Source: Candidatus Nitrotoga sp. CP45
Lineage (GTDB): Bacteria > Pseudomonadota > Gammaproteobacteria > Burkholderiales > Gallionellaceae
DNA length: 64,000 nucleotides
Direction: 5' to 3'
Assembly (NCBI GenBank): GCA_945874105.1
Contig: CAMCFJ010000001.1
Location: forward strand, 62,001-126,000
Shown: in pieces, positions 39,873 to 49,049 of the stretch
How the letters are laid out: the number at the start of each line of letters is the position of its first letter
Numbering within the stretch: position 1 is the first letter of the stretch
Translations under genes and position numbers: made by a program
The notes under the pieces: generated by a model
What the model saw: only the letters and a program-made list of their open reading frames with translations
Told to the model about the DNA's origin: nothing
Database searches by the model: none

Positions 39873-41128
39873 ACGAAATTCAAACCGCACTAAAATCCCG
39901 ATCGTCGTCCACATTCGATGTTGAGCGTATTCGCGCCGATTTCCCGATCCTTAAGCTGACGGTCAACGACAAGCCGCTGGTATATTTCGACAACGCTGCC
40001 TCGAGCCAGATGCCGCAGCAGGTGATCGACCGCCTGGTGCGCTACCAGACGACGCAGCACGCCAATATCAATCGCGCGGTGCATTACTTGTCAGAGGTTG
40101 CAACTTCCGAATTCGAGGGGGCGCGTCGCACGTTACAGCACTTCATCAATGCACATGAAGAGCGCGAAGTGATCTTCACCAGCGGTACCACCGATTCGAT
40201 CAATCTGGTGATGCAGGGCTATGGCCGTAAGTTCATCGGCGCCGGCGACGAAATCATCCTGACTACGCTTGAGCATCATTCAAATATTGTGCCGTGGCAG
40301 ATGCTGGCGGAAGAAAAGGGTGCAAAGATTCGTGTAGTGCCGATTAACGACGCGGGTGAGTTGCTCATAGATGAATACGAGAAACTTTTTAACGAGCGCA
40401 CCAAGTTTGTCGGCGTGACGCACGTCTCGAACGCCCTTGGCACGATCAACCCGATCAAGGAAATGATTGCGTTTGCACACGCGCGCGGCGTGCCGGTGCT
40501 GGTTGATGGCGCGCAGGCAGCCCCGCATATCAAGGTTGACGTACAGGAACTTGACTGCGACTTCTACGCATTCTCTGGCCACAAATTGTGCGGGCCGACC
40601 GGCATCGGCATTCTTTATGGCCGTGCTGCGTTGCTGGAAAACATGCAGCCATTCAAGGGCGGTGGCGACATGATTTTGTCGGTGACGTTTGAAAAAACCA
40701 CCTACAACACCATTCCGCATAAATTCGAGGCGGGCACTCCGCCAATTGCGGCGGCCATTGGGCTTGGCGCAGCAGTCGACTATTTATCAGAGATCGGCAT
40801 GGATGCAATAGCCGCGCACGAACTCGCCCTGCTGAAATATGCATCCGAGCAAATAAATGCTATGCCAGGCGTGCGGATTATTGGCACCGCCGAGCACAAG
40901 GCTGCGGTATTGTCTTTTGCAGTCGACGGCGTGCATCCACATGACATCGGCACGCTGCTCAATCAAGAAGGCGTCGCTGTGCGTACCGGACATCATTGCG
41001 CACAGCCAGTTATGCAACGTTTGCATGTGCCGGCCACTTCGCGTGCATCGTTTGCGTTTTACAACAGCATGGATGAAGTTGATGCACTGATCGCCGGCAT
41101 CCGCACCGTACAGAAGATATTTACATAA
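39869..41128 (+). CDS. sufS: Cysteine desulfurase SufS
   Basis: 419 residues, type II PLP desulfurase. Motifs: YFDNAASSQMPQQVIDRL, TSGTTDSINLV, TTLEHHSNIVPWQ, the PLP lysine in FSGHKLCGPTGIG, and the active Cys in RTGHHCAQPVM. Provides persulfide sulfur to the scaffold, in this operon most likely through SufU because no sufE is present. Its stop shares one base with the sufU start. Confidence 0.96.
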   Translation: MNEIQTALKSRSSSTFDVERIRADFPILKLTVNDKPLVYFDNAASSQMPQQVIDRLVRYQTTQHANINRAVHYLSEVATSEFEGARRTLQHFINAHEEREVIFTSGTTDSINLVMQGYGRKFIGAGDEIILTTLEHHSNIVPWQMLAEEKGAKIRVVPINDAGELLIDEYEKLFNERTKFVGVTHVSNALGTINPIKEMIAFAHARGVPVLVDGAQAAPHIKVDVQELDCDFYAFSGHKLCGPTGIGILYGRAALLENMQPFKGGGDMILSVTFEKTTYNTIPHKFEAGTPPIAAAIGLGAAVDYLSEIGMDAIAAHELALLKYASEQINAMPGVRIIGTAEHKAAVLSFAVDGVHPHDIGTLLNQEGVAVRTGHHCAQPVMQRLHVPATSRASFAFYNSMDEVDALIAGIRTVQKIFT

Positions 41129-41613
41129 TGGCTAACTATAAATCTCTCTACCAAGAGGTGATCCTCGACCACAACAAAAAACCGCGTAATTACGGCGCGA
41201 TTGAATCCCCGAGCCATCATGCGGTGGGACACAATCCGCTGTGTGGTGATCACATCAGCGTGGACGTCGATCTCGGTGATGAGCGTATCAACAACATTGC
41301 ATTTCAGGGTGAGTCTTGCGCGATCTGCAAGGCATCTGCATCGATGATGACGACTGCCATCAAGGGCAAGACGCGGGCGGAGGCGGAAACGCTGATCCAG
41401 GAGTTTCTCGCTATGGCGACTGGCAAGCTTTCCCATGAAGCCTGTCCCAACATTGGCAGGCTTGCGGTATTTGCCGGCGTGAGCGATTTGCCAACACGCG
41501 TCAAATGCGCAATTCTGCCATGGCATACCCTGAGTGGCGCGTTTAACGCTGTAGCATCCACCTCGACCGAGTCGGAAGATGATCCAATGCATGCCCCGAT
41601 CGGTGATGCCTGA
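41128..41613 (+). CDS. sufU: SUF system NifU-like protein SufU
   Basis: 161 residues. IscU fold with the zinc/cluster ligands in GHNPLCGDHIS, ESCAICKASASMM and VKCAILPWHTL. It carries the ~20-residue insertion before the last Cys (HEACPNIGRLAVFAGVSDLP) that separates SufU from IscU. In Gram-positive bacteria SufU is the zinc-dependent sulfurtransferase partner of SufS. Its use here instead of SufE is uncommon in Proteobacteria. Confidence 0.92.
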   Translation: MANYKSLYQEVILDHNKKPRNYGAIESPSHHAVGHNPLCGDHISVDVDLGDERINNIAFQGESCAICKASASMMTTAIKGKTRAEAETLIQEFLAMATGKLSHEACPNIGRLAVFAGVSDLPTRVKCAILPWHTLSGAFNAVASTSTESEDDPMHAPIGDA

Positions 41614-41714
41614 TGGGCGCCTCTAAAAATTCAAGTTTCTAAGCAAGACAAGGCGCGAGTAAAAAATTTGAGCGCGGCATAAAAAATGAGACCTTTATTT
41701 TTTAAGGAATAGAA

Positions 41715-42275
41715 ATGCCAAAAATTGCTGAAATAGAAGACACGCCCAATCCAAACGCAGTGAAGTTTATGCTCAAGGAGCCATTAACATGGGGGTTGTC
41801 ATATTCGTTCGATAATGCCGAGGAAGCCAAGTCTGATGTCCTTGCTTCCGCGCTGTTCGAAATCGAGCATGTGACCAATGTGTTCTATGTTGATAGCTGT
41901 CTAACGGTTACGCAGGACGGTGAAGCCCACTGGCCCCAGTTGGCGCGCTTAATTGCCGTGCCACTCCGCGAGGCGCCGGCAGCGGATGCGTCTTCGGAAG
42001 CACTGGTTGCGGCGGCGGCTGTTGTAATTGCCGGTCTGAGTCCGGAGGATCAGGTGCGCTTTGATAAGCTCAATGCGATGCTTGACGAAAAGATCCGCCC
42101 CTATCTGCGAGGCGATGGCGGCGACCTGCATGTAATCGGTTTCTCCGGCAACTTTCTCAGCGTGCATCTTCAAGGCGCGTGCGGTTCATGCCCGAGTTCG
42201 ACCTCGGCCACGCTCATCAGTATCACGAGTTTACTTCGGACGATTGAACCGGACATAGAAGTCCTGTCTGTTTAG
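41715..42275 (+). CDS. NfuA-type Fe-S carrier (Nfu N-terminal plus NifU C-terminal domains)
   Basis: 186 residues. The N-terminal Nfu_N domain (EIEDTPNPNAVKFMLKEPL) is followed by a linker and the NifU-like thioredoxin-fold domain (IRPYLRGDGGDLHVIGF) with the cluster-binding CxxC in LQGACGSCPSST. Delivers [4Fe-4S] clusters to client proteins. AAGGAATAG precedes the ATG. It continues the iron-sulfur operon after a 101-bp gap. Confidence 0.93.
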   Translation: MPKIAEIEDTPNPNAVKFMLKEPLTWGLSYSFDNAEEAKSDVLASALFEIEHVTNVFYVDSCLTVTQDGEAHWPQLARLIAVPLREAPAADASSEALVAAAAVVIAGLSPEDQVRFDKLNAMLDEKIRPYLRGDGGDLHVIGFSGNFLSVHLQGACGSCPSSTSATLISITSLLRTIEPDIEVLSV

Positions 42276-42305
42276 ATTGTAATTGCTGTTCTCTTTCGCG
42301 AATAA

Positions 42306-42644
42306 ATGGCCACCACTATTATGCAAGCTTTGACTGCACCGGATTTAGCCGCATGGCTTTCGGATACAACGCGAAATAAACCAGTATTGCTCGACGTGCG
42401 TGAGCCATGGGAATTTCAAACCTGTCATATTGACGGAGCGTTGACGATGCCGATGAATACCATTCCTGACAGGCTGTCGGAGTTGGATCCGAGGCAAGCT
42501 ATCGTCTGTATATGTCATCACGGTATGCGCAGTATGCAGATTGCGGTTTTTTTGGAACAGAATGGTTATGCGCATGTTATCAACTTGACCGGTGGCGTCC
42601 ATGCCTGGGCTCAGCAAGTCGATAGCACAATGCCAACCTATTAA
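42306..42644 (+). CDS. Rhodanese-like sulfurtransferase
   Basis: 112 residues, single rhodanese domain with LLDVREPWEFQTCHIDGAL, active-site loop CHHGMRS (catalytic Cys about residue 62) and INLTGGVHAWAQQVD. Probably moves sulfane sulfur within this Fe-S assembly cluster. Its position next to Nfu and the Rieske protein recurs in related operons. Confidence 0.92.
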   Translation: MATTIMQALTAPDLAAWLSDTTRNKPVLLDVREPWEFQTCHIDGALTMPMNTIPDRLSELDPRQAIVCICHHGMRSMQIAVFLEQNGYAHVINLTGGVHAWAQQVDSTMPTY

Positions 42645-42710
42645 AAAAATATTGGCTACTTTTGGAGAGCGCGAGATTAGCGCATCGGAACAATTAAAAA
42701 TGGAATTGGA

Positions 42711-43031
42711 ATGAGTGACTGGGTGACGGTTGCGCGAGTCGGTGAACTTGCGCCAGGCGAGCGGAGAGTCGTTGATGTGGATGGCGCGCAGGCCGTGGTA
42801 TTCAATCTCGAAGGCCAATATTATGCGATTGAGGACGTCTGTACGCATGATTCTGGCCAGCTCACCGGCGGCACGGTCGAAGGCGACCAGATCATTTGCC
42901 CGCGCCACGGCGCACGTTTCTGCATACGCACGGGCGAGGCATTGACTGCACCTGCTTACGAACCGACCGCTACTTTCCCCGTGCGCATCGAAAACGACAA
43001 GATTCAAGTACGCGATAATCGCTGGGATTGA
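42711..43031 (+). CDS. Rieske [2Fe-2S] ferredoxin-like protein
   Basis: 106 residues. Rieske motifs CTHDSG and CPRHGARF supply two Cys and two His ligands. It resembles the ferredoxin components of non-heme dioxygenases, but no oxygenase gene is nearby, so electron supply for cluster assembly is the better guess. Its end lies 41 bp before the folE start. Confidence 0.9.
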   Translation: MSDWVTVARVGELAPGERRVVDVDGAQAVVFNLEGQYYAIEDVCTHDSGQLTGGTVEGDQIICPRHGARFCIRTGEALTAPAYEPTATFPVRIENDKIQVRDNRWD

Positions 43032-43072
43032 TTCGAGCCTTATTGGTACCAACATTGACAGGAAAAGCACAG

Positions 43073-43639
43073 ATGTCAGAACAACAATTTTCCGAGCAGG
43101 ACTGGCGCCGGCTTCTGGTGAGTTTGGGGGAAGATCCCGATAGAGCCGGCCTGGTTGAAACACCGTCTCGCCTGACCACTGCCTGGAAGCACTGGACTTC
43201 CGGATATACCCAAGACCCGGCAGAGTTTCTAAAGGTATTTGAAGATGGAGCAGAGGAATACAACGAACTCATCGTGATACGAGGCATCCCTGTCTATAGT
43301 CATTGCGAGCATCATCTGGCGCCTTTCTTTGGCAAAGCCACGATCGGGTATGTTCCTAATGGAAAAATAGTGGGTTTATCCAAGCTGACGCGCTTGGTCA
43401 ATTGTTTTTCCCGGCGGTTACAGGTACAAGAACGGCTCACCATTCAAATTGCCAACGCCTTGATGACGCATCTGGAACCGAAAGCTGTGGGCGTGGTTAT
43501 TCGCTGTCGGCACATGTGCATGGAAAGCCGTGGTGTTAGCACAGCGGGTGAAGAAACCGTCACGTCAGCCATGCTTGGCGAACTTCAACCCAATCTGGCA
43601 TTGCGCACGGAATTTCTTGCGTTAACGCGTGAGGCATAA
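43073..43639 (+). CDS. folE: GTP cyclohydrolase I FolE
   Basis: 188 residues. Converts GTP to dihydroneopterin triphosphate, the first step to folate (or queuosine precursors). Zinc/active-site motifs YSHCEHHLAPFFGKATIGY and IRCRHMCMESRGV are complete. The ATG at 43073 is chosen, with CAGGAAAAG upstream; the frame continues to a TTG at 43028 that overlaps the Rieske stop. Confidence 0.95.
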   Translation: MSEQQFSEQDWRRLLVSLGEDPDRAGLVETPSRLTTAWKHWTSGYTQDPAEFLKVFEDGAEEYNELIVIRGIPVYSHCEHHLAPFFGKATIGYVPNGKIVGLSKLTRLVNCFSRRLQVQERLTIQIANALMTHLEPKAVGVVIRCRHMCMESRGVSTAGEETVTSAMLGELQPNLALRTEFLALTREA

Positions 43640-43657
43640 TTTGAATTCAAAATTAAA

Positions 43658-44812
43658 ATGAGTCTGCATCTCCCCATTTACCTGGACTATTCCGCCACCA
43701 CGCCCATTGATCCGCGCGTTGCTGAAGCAATGATCCCCTATTTAACAGAGAAGTTCGGCAACCCGGCGAGCCCCCATGTCTATGGTCAGGTGGCGGCTGA
43801 GGCGGTGGAACGGGCGCGTGAACAGGTGGCGGAACTGGTGAATGCTGATCCTAAAGAAATCGTCTGGACTTCCGGCGCGACCGAGTCCAACAATCTCGCG
43901 CTGAAGGGCGCAGCAAAGTTCTACCAGAATAAGGGCAAGCACATTGTCACGATGAAAATCGAGCATAAGGCGATACTCGATACCGTGTGCGAACTGGAGC
44001 GGCAAGGGTTTTCCGCAACTTACCTCGATTCCGAACCGAATGGCTTGCTTGATCTGGATAAACTAAAGGCGGCATTGCGTCCCGATACCATCATCGTTTC
44101 GGTAATGGTTGTCAACAACGAAATCGGTGTGATTCAGGACATTGCGGCGATCGGTGAAATATGCCGTGAGCGTGGCATCCTGTTCCATGTTGATGCGGCG
44201 CAGGCCACCGGAAAAATAGAGATAGATTTGTCGCGCTTGAAAGTTGACTTGATGTCATTTTCCGCACATAAAACTTATGGTCCAAAAGGTATCGGTGCGT
44301 TGTATGTGCGACGCAAGCCACGAGTGCGTCTGGAAGCACAGATGCATGGTGGCGGGCATGAACGTGGCATGCGTTCAGGCACCCTGGCGACACACCAGAT
44401 CGTTGGCATGGGCGAAGCTTTTCACATCGCGCAAATGGAAATGACAACAGAAAACGAACGCATCCGCACGCTGCGTGACAGCTTGTGGCGCGGCCTCTCC
44501 AGCATAGGAGACGTGTACCTGAACGGCGACATCAAGCAGCGCGTAGCGCATAACCTGAATGTCAGTTTCAATGATGTGGATGGTGATGCACTGACCAAGG
44601 CGATCACCGATATTGCAGTATCCAGCGGGTCTGCCTGCACTTCGGCAAGCTTGGAGCCGTCTTATGTGCTACGTGGTTTGGGACGCAGCGATGCATTGGC
44701 ACGCAGCTCGATCCGGTTCACCGTGGGACGCTTCACCACCGAGGAAGAAGTGAACTTCACGATAGAACTGTTGAAAAATAAAATCAGCAAATTGCGCGAT
44801 GAAAATTTGTAA
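43658..44812 (+). CDS. iscS: Cysteine desulfurase IscS
   Basis: 384 residues, type I NifS/IscS desulfurase. N-terminal [28 protein letters not shown], the PLP lysine in [13 protein letters not shown], and the long mobile active loop [20 protein letters not shown] with the catalytic Cys. It is about 20 residues shorter than E. coli IscS at the C-terminus. Present here without iscU, hscBA or fdx beside it, so the cell pairs IscS with a SUF scaffold operon; IscS may instead serve tRNA thiolation. Overlaps dsbB by 14 bp. Confidence 0.95.
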   Translation: MSLHLPIYLDYSATTPIDPRVAEAMIPYLTEKFGNPASPHVYGQVAAEAVERAREQVAELVNADPKEIVWTSGATESNNLALKGAAKFYQNKGKHIVTMKIEHKAILDTVCELERQGFSATYLDSEPNGLLDLDKLKAALRPDTIIVSVMVVNNEIGVIQDIAAIGEICRERGILFHVDAAQATGKIEIDLSRLKVDLMSFSAHKTYGPKGIGALYVRRKPRVRLEAQMHGGGHERGMRSGTLATHQIVGMGEAFHIAQMEMTTENERIRTLRDSLWRGLSSIGDVYLNGDIKQRVAHNLNVSFNDVDGDALTKAITDIAVSSGSACTSASLEPSYVLRGLGRSDALARSSIRFTVGRFTTEEEVNFTIELLKNKISKLRDENL

Positions 44813-45311
44813 TCGATTGTGCACTCTTTCAAATCGCTGGCTATATCTGGCTGGGACGTTGGTCATCGCCGCTGCGTTTGGCATGGCGCTCTACCTGCAA
44901 TACGTTCTGCATCAGGAGCCCTGCCCTTTATGCATGATCCAGCGCTTCATCTTCATTGCCATGTTAGTCCTGTTTGCTATTGCCACTCTGCATAACCCAA
45001 AACGCAGCGGCGCGAAAGTGTATGGTGCATTGATAGCACTACTGGCATTGAGCGGCGTGAGTGCTGCCAGTCGCCATATCTGGCTTCAGCATTTGCCCAA
45101 AGATCAAGTGCCTGCCTGCGGCCCAGGCCTGGAGTACATGCTGGGAAACTTCCCTATGGCAGAAGTGTGGCAGGAACTCATGCACGGTTCCGGCGAATGC
45201 GCCGCCAAAGGCTGGACTTTCCTTGGCTTGGGCATCCCGGAATGGTCTCTGTTTTTGTATGTGCTCTTGGGTGTGTGGGCGGTGATGATTGCACTTAGAA
45301 AGCCTGGCTAA
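44799..45311 (+). CDS. dsbB: Disulfide bond formation protein DsbB
   Basis: 170 residues with four membrane helices. First periplasmic loop active pair CPLC ([15 protein letters not shown]) and second loop Cys pair ([12 protein letters not shown] and [10 protein letters not shown]). Reoxidises DsbA and passes electrons to quinones. Starts within the last codons of iscS. Confidence 0.95.
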   Translation: MKICNRLCTLSNRWLYLAGTLVIAAAFGMALYLQYVLHQEPCPLCMIQRFIFIAMLVLFAIATLHNPKRSGAKVYGALIALLALSGVSAASRHIWLQHLPKDQVPACGPGLEYMLGNFPMAEVWQELMHGSGECAAKGWTFLGLGIPEWSLFLYVLLGVWAVMIALRKPG

Positions 45312-45403
45312 CGCCTCCTGCCAGTAATGCGGATGCCAAGTATCTGCCAGTATTGTTTTTAAACTTTTAACTTTTTTTCAAGACAAACCAAAGGAACCAA
45401 AAA

Positions 45404-45886
45404 ATGTCAAAACAATGGACAACCCCCCCTGAACTTCTTATTGACCCTGGTAAAAAATACACTGCTACCGTGGTAACCGAGCGCGGGAATATGGTGATCG
45501 AACTTTACCCGCAACATGCCCCCAAGACTGTGAACAACTTTGTTTTCCTGGCGCGTGAGGGTTTCTACGATGGCCTCATCTTCCACCGCGTGATCAGGGA
45601 TTTTATGATTCAAGGCGGCGATCCCACTGGCAGTGGACGAGGCGGGCCAGGCTATAAGTTTGAAGATGAAACCAGTGGCAATCCGCTCAAACATGGCACC
45701 GGATATCTCTCCATGGCCAACTCCGGCCCCAACAGCAATGGTAGCCAATTCTTTATTACCCACAGTCCCCAGAACCACTTGGATGGCAAGCACACGGTTT
45801 TTGGCAAAGTGATCGAAGGCATGGATGTGGTCAATGCCATTAGTCAAGGCGACGTGATGACCAAGGTGGAGATTAGCGAAGAGTAA
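45404..45886 (+). CDS. Peptidyl-prolyl cis-trans isomerase (cyclophilin, PpiB-like)
   Basis: 160 residues, single cyclophilin domain without signal peptide, so cytoplasmic. [38 protein letters not shown] and [15 protein letters not shown] are diagnostic. Preceded by its own leader after dsbB; the 180 bp behind it hold no gene, only a short ggggtcaatt/attgtcccc palindrome near 45986. Confidence 0.95.
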   Translation: MSKQWTTPPELLIDPGKKYTATVVTERGNMVIELYPQHAPKTVNNFVFLAREGFYDGLIFHRVIRDFMIQGGDPTGSGRGGPGYKFEDETSGNPLKHGTGYLSMANSGPNSNGSQFFITHSPQNHLDGKHTVFGKVIEGMDVVNAISQGDVMTKVEISEE

Positions 45887-46066
45887 AGAGCGAGAGGAGC
45901 GACTGGGGATTGAAAACTTGATTACTTGTTGCCAATTTCCAGTTTCAAATCTTCACGACTAATGGGCATGGGGTCGGGCAGTGGGGGTCAATTCTTTCAT
46001 TGTCCCCGTTGTCAGCAGCCTTGTCGCACAATCAAAACCACCCACATTCACTAAAGCTTTGACCCA

Positions 46067-46777
46067 ATGATCACCCTCTACACATTCGGCGCTTGCTTTG
46101 GTCTCCCTGATGCCAGTCCATTTGTCCACAAAGCAATGGCCTTGCTAAAAATCGCGCAGTTGCCGTTTACCACGCAAGTCGTCTCTCCAAAAAACTTGGG
46201 CAAAGCGCCCAAAGGCAAACTCCCCTACATTGAGGACGATGGCGAAATCATTGCAGACAGCAGCTTCATTCGCTGGCATATTGAAAAAAAATATGGCTAC
46301 GACTTTGACAAGGCACTCTCCAGCTACGAGCGTGGCATAGCGTGGGCGCTTGAAAAAATGCTGGAAGACAACGCGTATTGGATACTCGTACAGACGCGCT
46401 GGATGGACGATGCCAATTTTGCCAACGGACCAGCCCATTTTTTCGATGCCCTGCCTTGGCCAGTGCGCAACATGGTCAGGTCTGCGGTTCGCAAAAAGGT
46501 CAGGTCCAACTTATATGGACAAGGCTTGGGGCGATACAGTCCAAGCGAATTGCTTGCCATAGCCACCAGGGACATCAGCGCTGTTTCTGTGATTTTGGGA
46601 GATAAGCCCTACTTGTTTGGCAACGAGCCTTGCGGCGCAGATGCCACAGCGCTGGCGTTCATGGAAGGCCTGCTGTGCCCACATTTTGAGTCTCCTGTGC
46701 GACGCTGTGCAGAATCCCACCCCAACGTGGTGGCCTACGTTGAGCGAATGAAGAATCGGTATTTTTCTGAAGTTTGA
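46067..46777 (+). CDS. Glutathione S-transferase-like protein (Fax/metaxin type)
   Basis: 236 residues with an N-terminal thioredoxin-like domain (LYTFGACFGLPDASPFVHKA, KLPYIEDDGEIIADSSFIRW) and all-helical C-terminal domain ending CAESHPNVVAYVERMKNRYF. This resembles the failed-axon-connections/metaxin GST subgroup found in many bacteria. The substrate is unknown. Confidence 0.85.
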   Translation: MITLYTFGACFGLPDASPFVHKAMALLKIAQLPFTTQVVSPKNLGKAPKGKLPYIEDDGEIIADSSFIRWHIEKKYGYDFDKALSSYERGIAWALEKMLEDNAYWILVQTRWMDDANFANGPAHFFDALPWPVRNMVRSAVRKKVRSNLYGQGLGRYSPSELLAIATRDISAVSVILGDKPYLFGNEPCGADATALAFMEGLLCPHFESPVRRCAESHPNVVAYVERMKNRYFSEV

Positions 46778-46849
46778 TCTGCGCCCGCAGATCGTCTGTT
46801 TCAACCCAATTCGGCCAGCTCATTCGTGTGTGGCGCCTGAGCACGGCGG

Positions 46850-47060
46850 CGTTTTTGCTCCAGCCGGTGAAGACGTGGGTGTAGCTCTCGATCTCCTCCT
46901 GGTCGTAGGTGGGGACGGACCTGCCGAACGCGTCATACTTCAGCGTGCCTTTCTGGTTCAGCTTGTATACGCCCAAGGAGAAGAGCTGCAGCAACTCGTG
47001 CACGTAGTTTCATTCGGTTCCGCCGGATGCCTCGGCTGCGTGGGCAGCGGGCACGAGCAA
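46850..47060 (-). pseudogene. DUF1800 family gene fragment
   Basis: On the minus strand HELLQLFSLGVYKLNQKGTL, YDAFGRSVPTYDQEEIESY and HVFTGW match the core of DUF1800 proteins. Just before it, PNE-NY is broken by a one-base loss (47015 region), and nothing of the large remainder is seen. DUF1800 genes normally pair with a DUF1501 gene; none is present. The gene is decayed. Confidence 0.75.
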
Positions 47061-47097
47061 CGCAGCGATCCGGTGGCTGAGTCGTTTTACCGCCGAT

Positions 47098-47157
47098 ATT
47101 AACGCAGCTCGCCACCTAAATTCGCTTAAAAAATTGCACTTCAGAGTTGTATCCGCC
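47098..47157. repeat. Copy 1 of the MocA-gene 3'-end repeat
   Basis: About 60 bp matching 48246-48306 at roughly 85 percent with one single-base gap; the first 20 bp are identical (attaacgcagctcgccacct). It lies just past the XdhC stop. Confidence 0.85.
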
Positions 47158-47162
47158 GGAAT

Positions 47163-48176
47163 TTAAAAAGAAGCAGCCTCGGGGATATTTTCATCTCGAT
47201 AACTATTGCAATTGGCAGACAGGCTCGCGGTCGGTTTTTGTTCCGAACGGACTTGGATAAGTTCGGCCAGGATCGCTATTGCAATTTCGGGTGGTGTGCG
47301 ACTAGAGATATTCAATCCAACCGGGCCATGCAACCTGGCAATTTCTTCTTCCGTGAGATCAAATAATGCCAGTCGTTGACGTCGCTTATCATTGTTTGAT
47401 TTCGAACCAATGGCACCAATATAAAATGCGGGAGACTTCAATGCTTCGAGCAGCGCCATATCATCCAGCTTAGGGTCGTGCGTAAGTGCAATGACAGCAG
47501 TGTTGCTATTAACCGGAAGCGCCAATACTGCATCATCCGGCATCTCTTTGCTTAGAGTTGTGTCCGGAACATCCCATGTTTCCCTCATTTCCTCACGGGG
47601 GTCGCAAACGAATACATTGTAGTCTAGTGCCTGTGCCATTCTTGCCAGATAACTTGAAACCTGACCTGCGCCTATAATCAGCATTTGCCAGCGCGGACCA
47701 AATACCGTCACAAGTATTTCGTTATCATAGGTAGTCGAATCTTCGGGCACTCCTTCACTTAGCGTCACATTTAAAGTTTTTAAATTCAGAGTCCTTCGCA
47801 CCATTTGATGTCGAGATATGCGTTCTAGTACATCCCCAACCCAATCCGCCAGTCGGACTGGTTCGACAACCAGCCGAACTACCCCGCCACAAGGCAGCTT
47901 GAGGCGCATCGCTTCTTCATGCGTTAAGCCATAGGTCAATACTTCTGAATGGTCGGTGGGTAATTCAAAGCGTTGCGCACGCTTGATAAGATCATCCTCG
48001 ATGCAACCCCCTGATATCGAGCCTACAGCAAGACCATCCAATCTCAAGGCGAGCATGGCACCCAATGGGCGAGGGCTGGAACCGAAGGTTTCGACAACGG
48101 TGAAAAGCCACACAGGAACATCAATGGACTGCCAGTCCTTAAGCGTTTTTAATACTGAGAGATTTACACTATCCAA
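47163..48176 (-). CDS. XdhC/CoxI family molybdenum cofactor insertion protein
   Basis: 337 residues. XdhC-type chaperones bind molybdenum cofactor, promote its sulfuration and insert it in xanthine dehydrogenase-like enzymes. N-terminal XdhC/CoxI domain (FTVVETFGSSPRPLGAML, GSISGGCIEDDLIKRA, LKLPCGGVVRLVVEP) and C-terminal Rossmann domain (MLIIGAGQVSSYLARMA, VIALTHDPKLDDMALLEA, YIGAIGSKSNNDKRRQ, ISSRTPPEIAIAILAEL). The TTG at 48176 is chosen because GGAGG lies 8 bases upstream; TTG 48191 would overlap that site. It belongs with the Mo hydroxylase subunits upstream. Confidence 0.92.
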   Translation of the reverse strand: MDSVNLSVLKTLKDWQSIDVPVWLFTVVETFGSSPRPLGAMLALRLDGLAVGSISGGCIEDDLIKRAQRFELPTDHSEVLTYGLTHEEAMRLKLPCGGVVRLVVEPVRLADWVGDVLERISRHQMVRRTLNLKTLNVTLSEGVPEDSTTYDNEILVTVFGPRWQMLIIGAGQVSSYLARMAQALDYNVFVCDPREEMRETWDVPDTTLSKEMPDDAVLALPVNSNTAVIALTHDPKLDDMALLEALKSPAFYIGAIGSKSNNDKRRQRLALFDLTEEEIARLHGPVGLNISSRTPPEIAIAILAELIQVRSEQKPTASLSANCNSYRDENIPEAASF

Positions 48177-48245
48177 TTTATTTACCTCCAAATTTAGGGC
48201 GGCTCCTATTGCCTCTTACATTTACCATGACAGACGAGCCTGAAA

Positions 48246-48306
48246 ATTAACGCAGCTCGCCACCTGAATTCGCTTACAAAAGTTGTACTTCAGCGTTGAA
48301 TCCGCT
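48246..48306. repeat. Copy 2 of the MocA-gene 3'-end repeat
   Basis: Covers the last ~11 codons of the MocA-like gene and ~28 bp beyond. On the minus strand its ends (ATTCAACGC...GCGTTAAT) form an imperfect inverted pair. Confidence 0.85.
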
Positions 48307-48876
48307 ACCCGTTAAATCAGCTTGGGTATCGATGTCCACCAAAATGCCAGGGTCGTCGCACTCGAAAGCAAGTACCTTATCGTGATGGCCTTTTACTATC
48401 GATCGTGCACCCTCATCTCCCTGTAATTTTTCAAGCTCACTCCGAAACTTTGCCGCAAAGCCTACGGGATGTCCCCGAGAGCCATGATAGGTTGGCAACA
48501 CAATTGGGTTCCCTTGACCAAGCCTGTTGGCCACCATTTCAATGGTAACCGGCCGAATAAATGGCATATCAGCCAAGGCAATGACAAAACCACCACTGGA
48601 TTCAGCAAGCGTTGCAGAGTATTTCGTTGCAGTGGCCAAGCTATATGCCATCCCCTGTTCTATCGTGCACGTCACTACCTTGAGTCCAGCCAATTCAAAT
48701 TGCTCGGCCAGTTCTTGATTGTCAGGCTGAACAGCTGCGATAGATACTGGAAGCACGTCAATCAGATTTTTTGCTGATGCATAACCAATTGAAAAACCAT
48801 TGGGCAAGGCATGAAGAAGCTTGTTGGCTGGACCAAATCTGCGTGAAAATCCTGCTGCCAACAATATGCCTATCAT
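48274..48876 (-). CDS. MocA-like molybdenum cofactor nucleotidyltransferase
   Basis: 200 residues of the NTP_transf_3 family: N-terminal IGILLAAGFSRRFGPANKLL, FVIALADMPFIRPVTIEM (metal-binding Asp) and YHGSRGHPVGFAAKF. Members make molybdopterin cytosine dinucleotide for xanthine dehydrogenase-family enzymes. The family normally ends at DIDTxxDL; here about 12 further residues (GSGFNAEVQLL) are encoded by the repeated block. Lies between the large Mo subunit and XdhC on the minus strand. Confidence 0.9.
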   Translation of the reverse strand: MIGILLAAGFSRRFGPANKLLHALPNGFSIGYASAKNLIDVLPVSIAAVQPDNQELAEQFELAGLKVVTCTIEQGMAYSLATATKYSATLAESSGGFVIALADMPFIRPVTIEMVANRLGQGNPIVLPTYHGSRGHPVGFAAKFRSELEKLQGDEGARSIVKGHHDKVLAFECDDPGILVDIDTQADLTGSGFNAEVQLL

Positions 48877-49049
48877 CCAAGGTCACCCATGCCATGATTT
48901 ATTTTATTCATTAGTGTCAGTCAAATTCATGCAGTTTTTCTGAATACGGTGAACTGATTAAAACAACTGCATATTCAGTATCCCCTGGCAATTCAAACCA
49001 TTCCTTCTTTCCAAGAATGGCTTGAATCACCAAGTATTCCTGACAAGAC

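Noticed and set aside
42345-43163. 272-codon minus-strand frame opposite the rhodanese, Rieske and folE genes
   Set aside because: Shadow of three well-supported plus-strand genes; no motif of its own.
36341-45311. Full ISC operon
   Set aside because: iscU, hscB, hscA and fdx are absent; genes match SUF components instead.
48246-48306. Integron attC site
   Set aside because: One end box fits RYYYAAC but the other deviates from GTTRRRY and the inner boxes are unevenly spaced; no integrase is seen. Kept only as a repeat.
48917-49049. Small gene between the Mo subunit and the MocA-like gene
   Set aside because: The frame overlaps the end of the Mo subunit and has no ribosome site or family feature.
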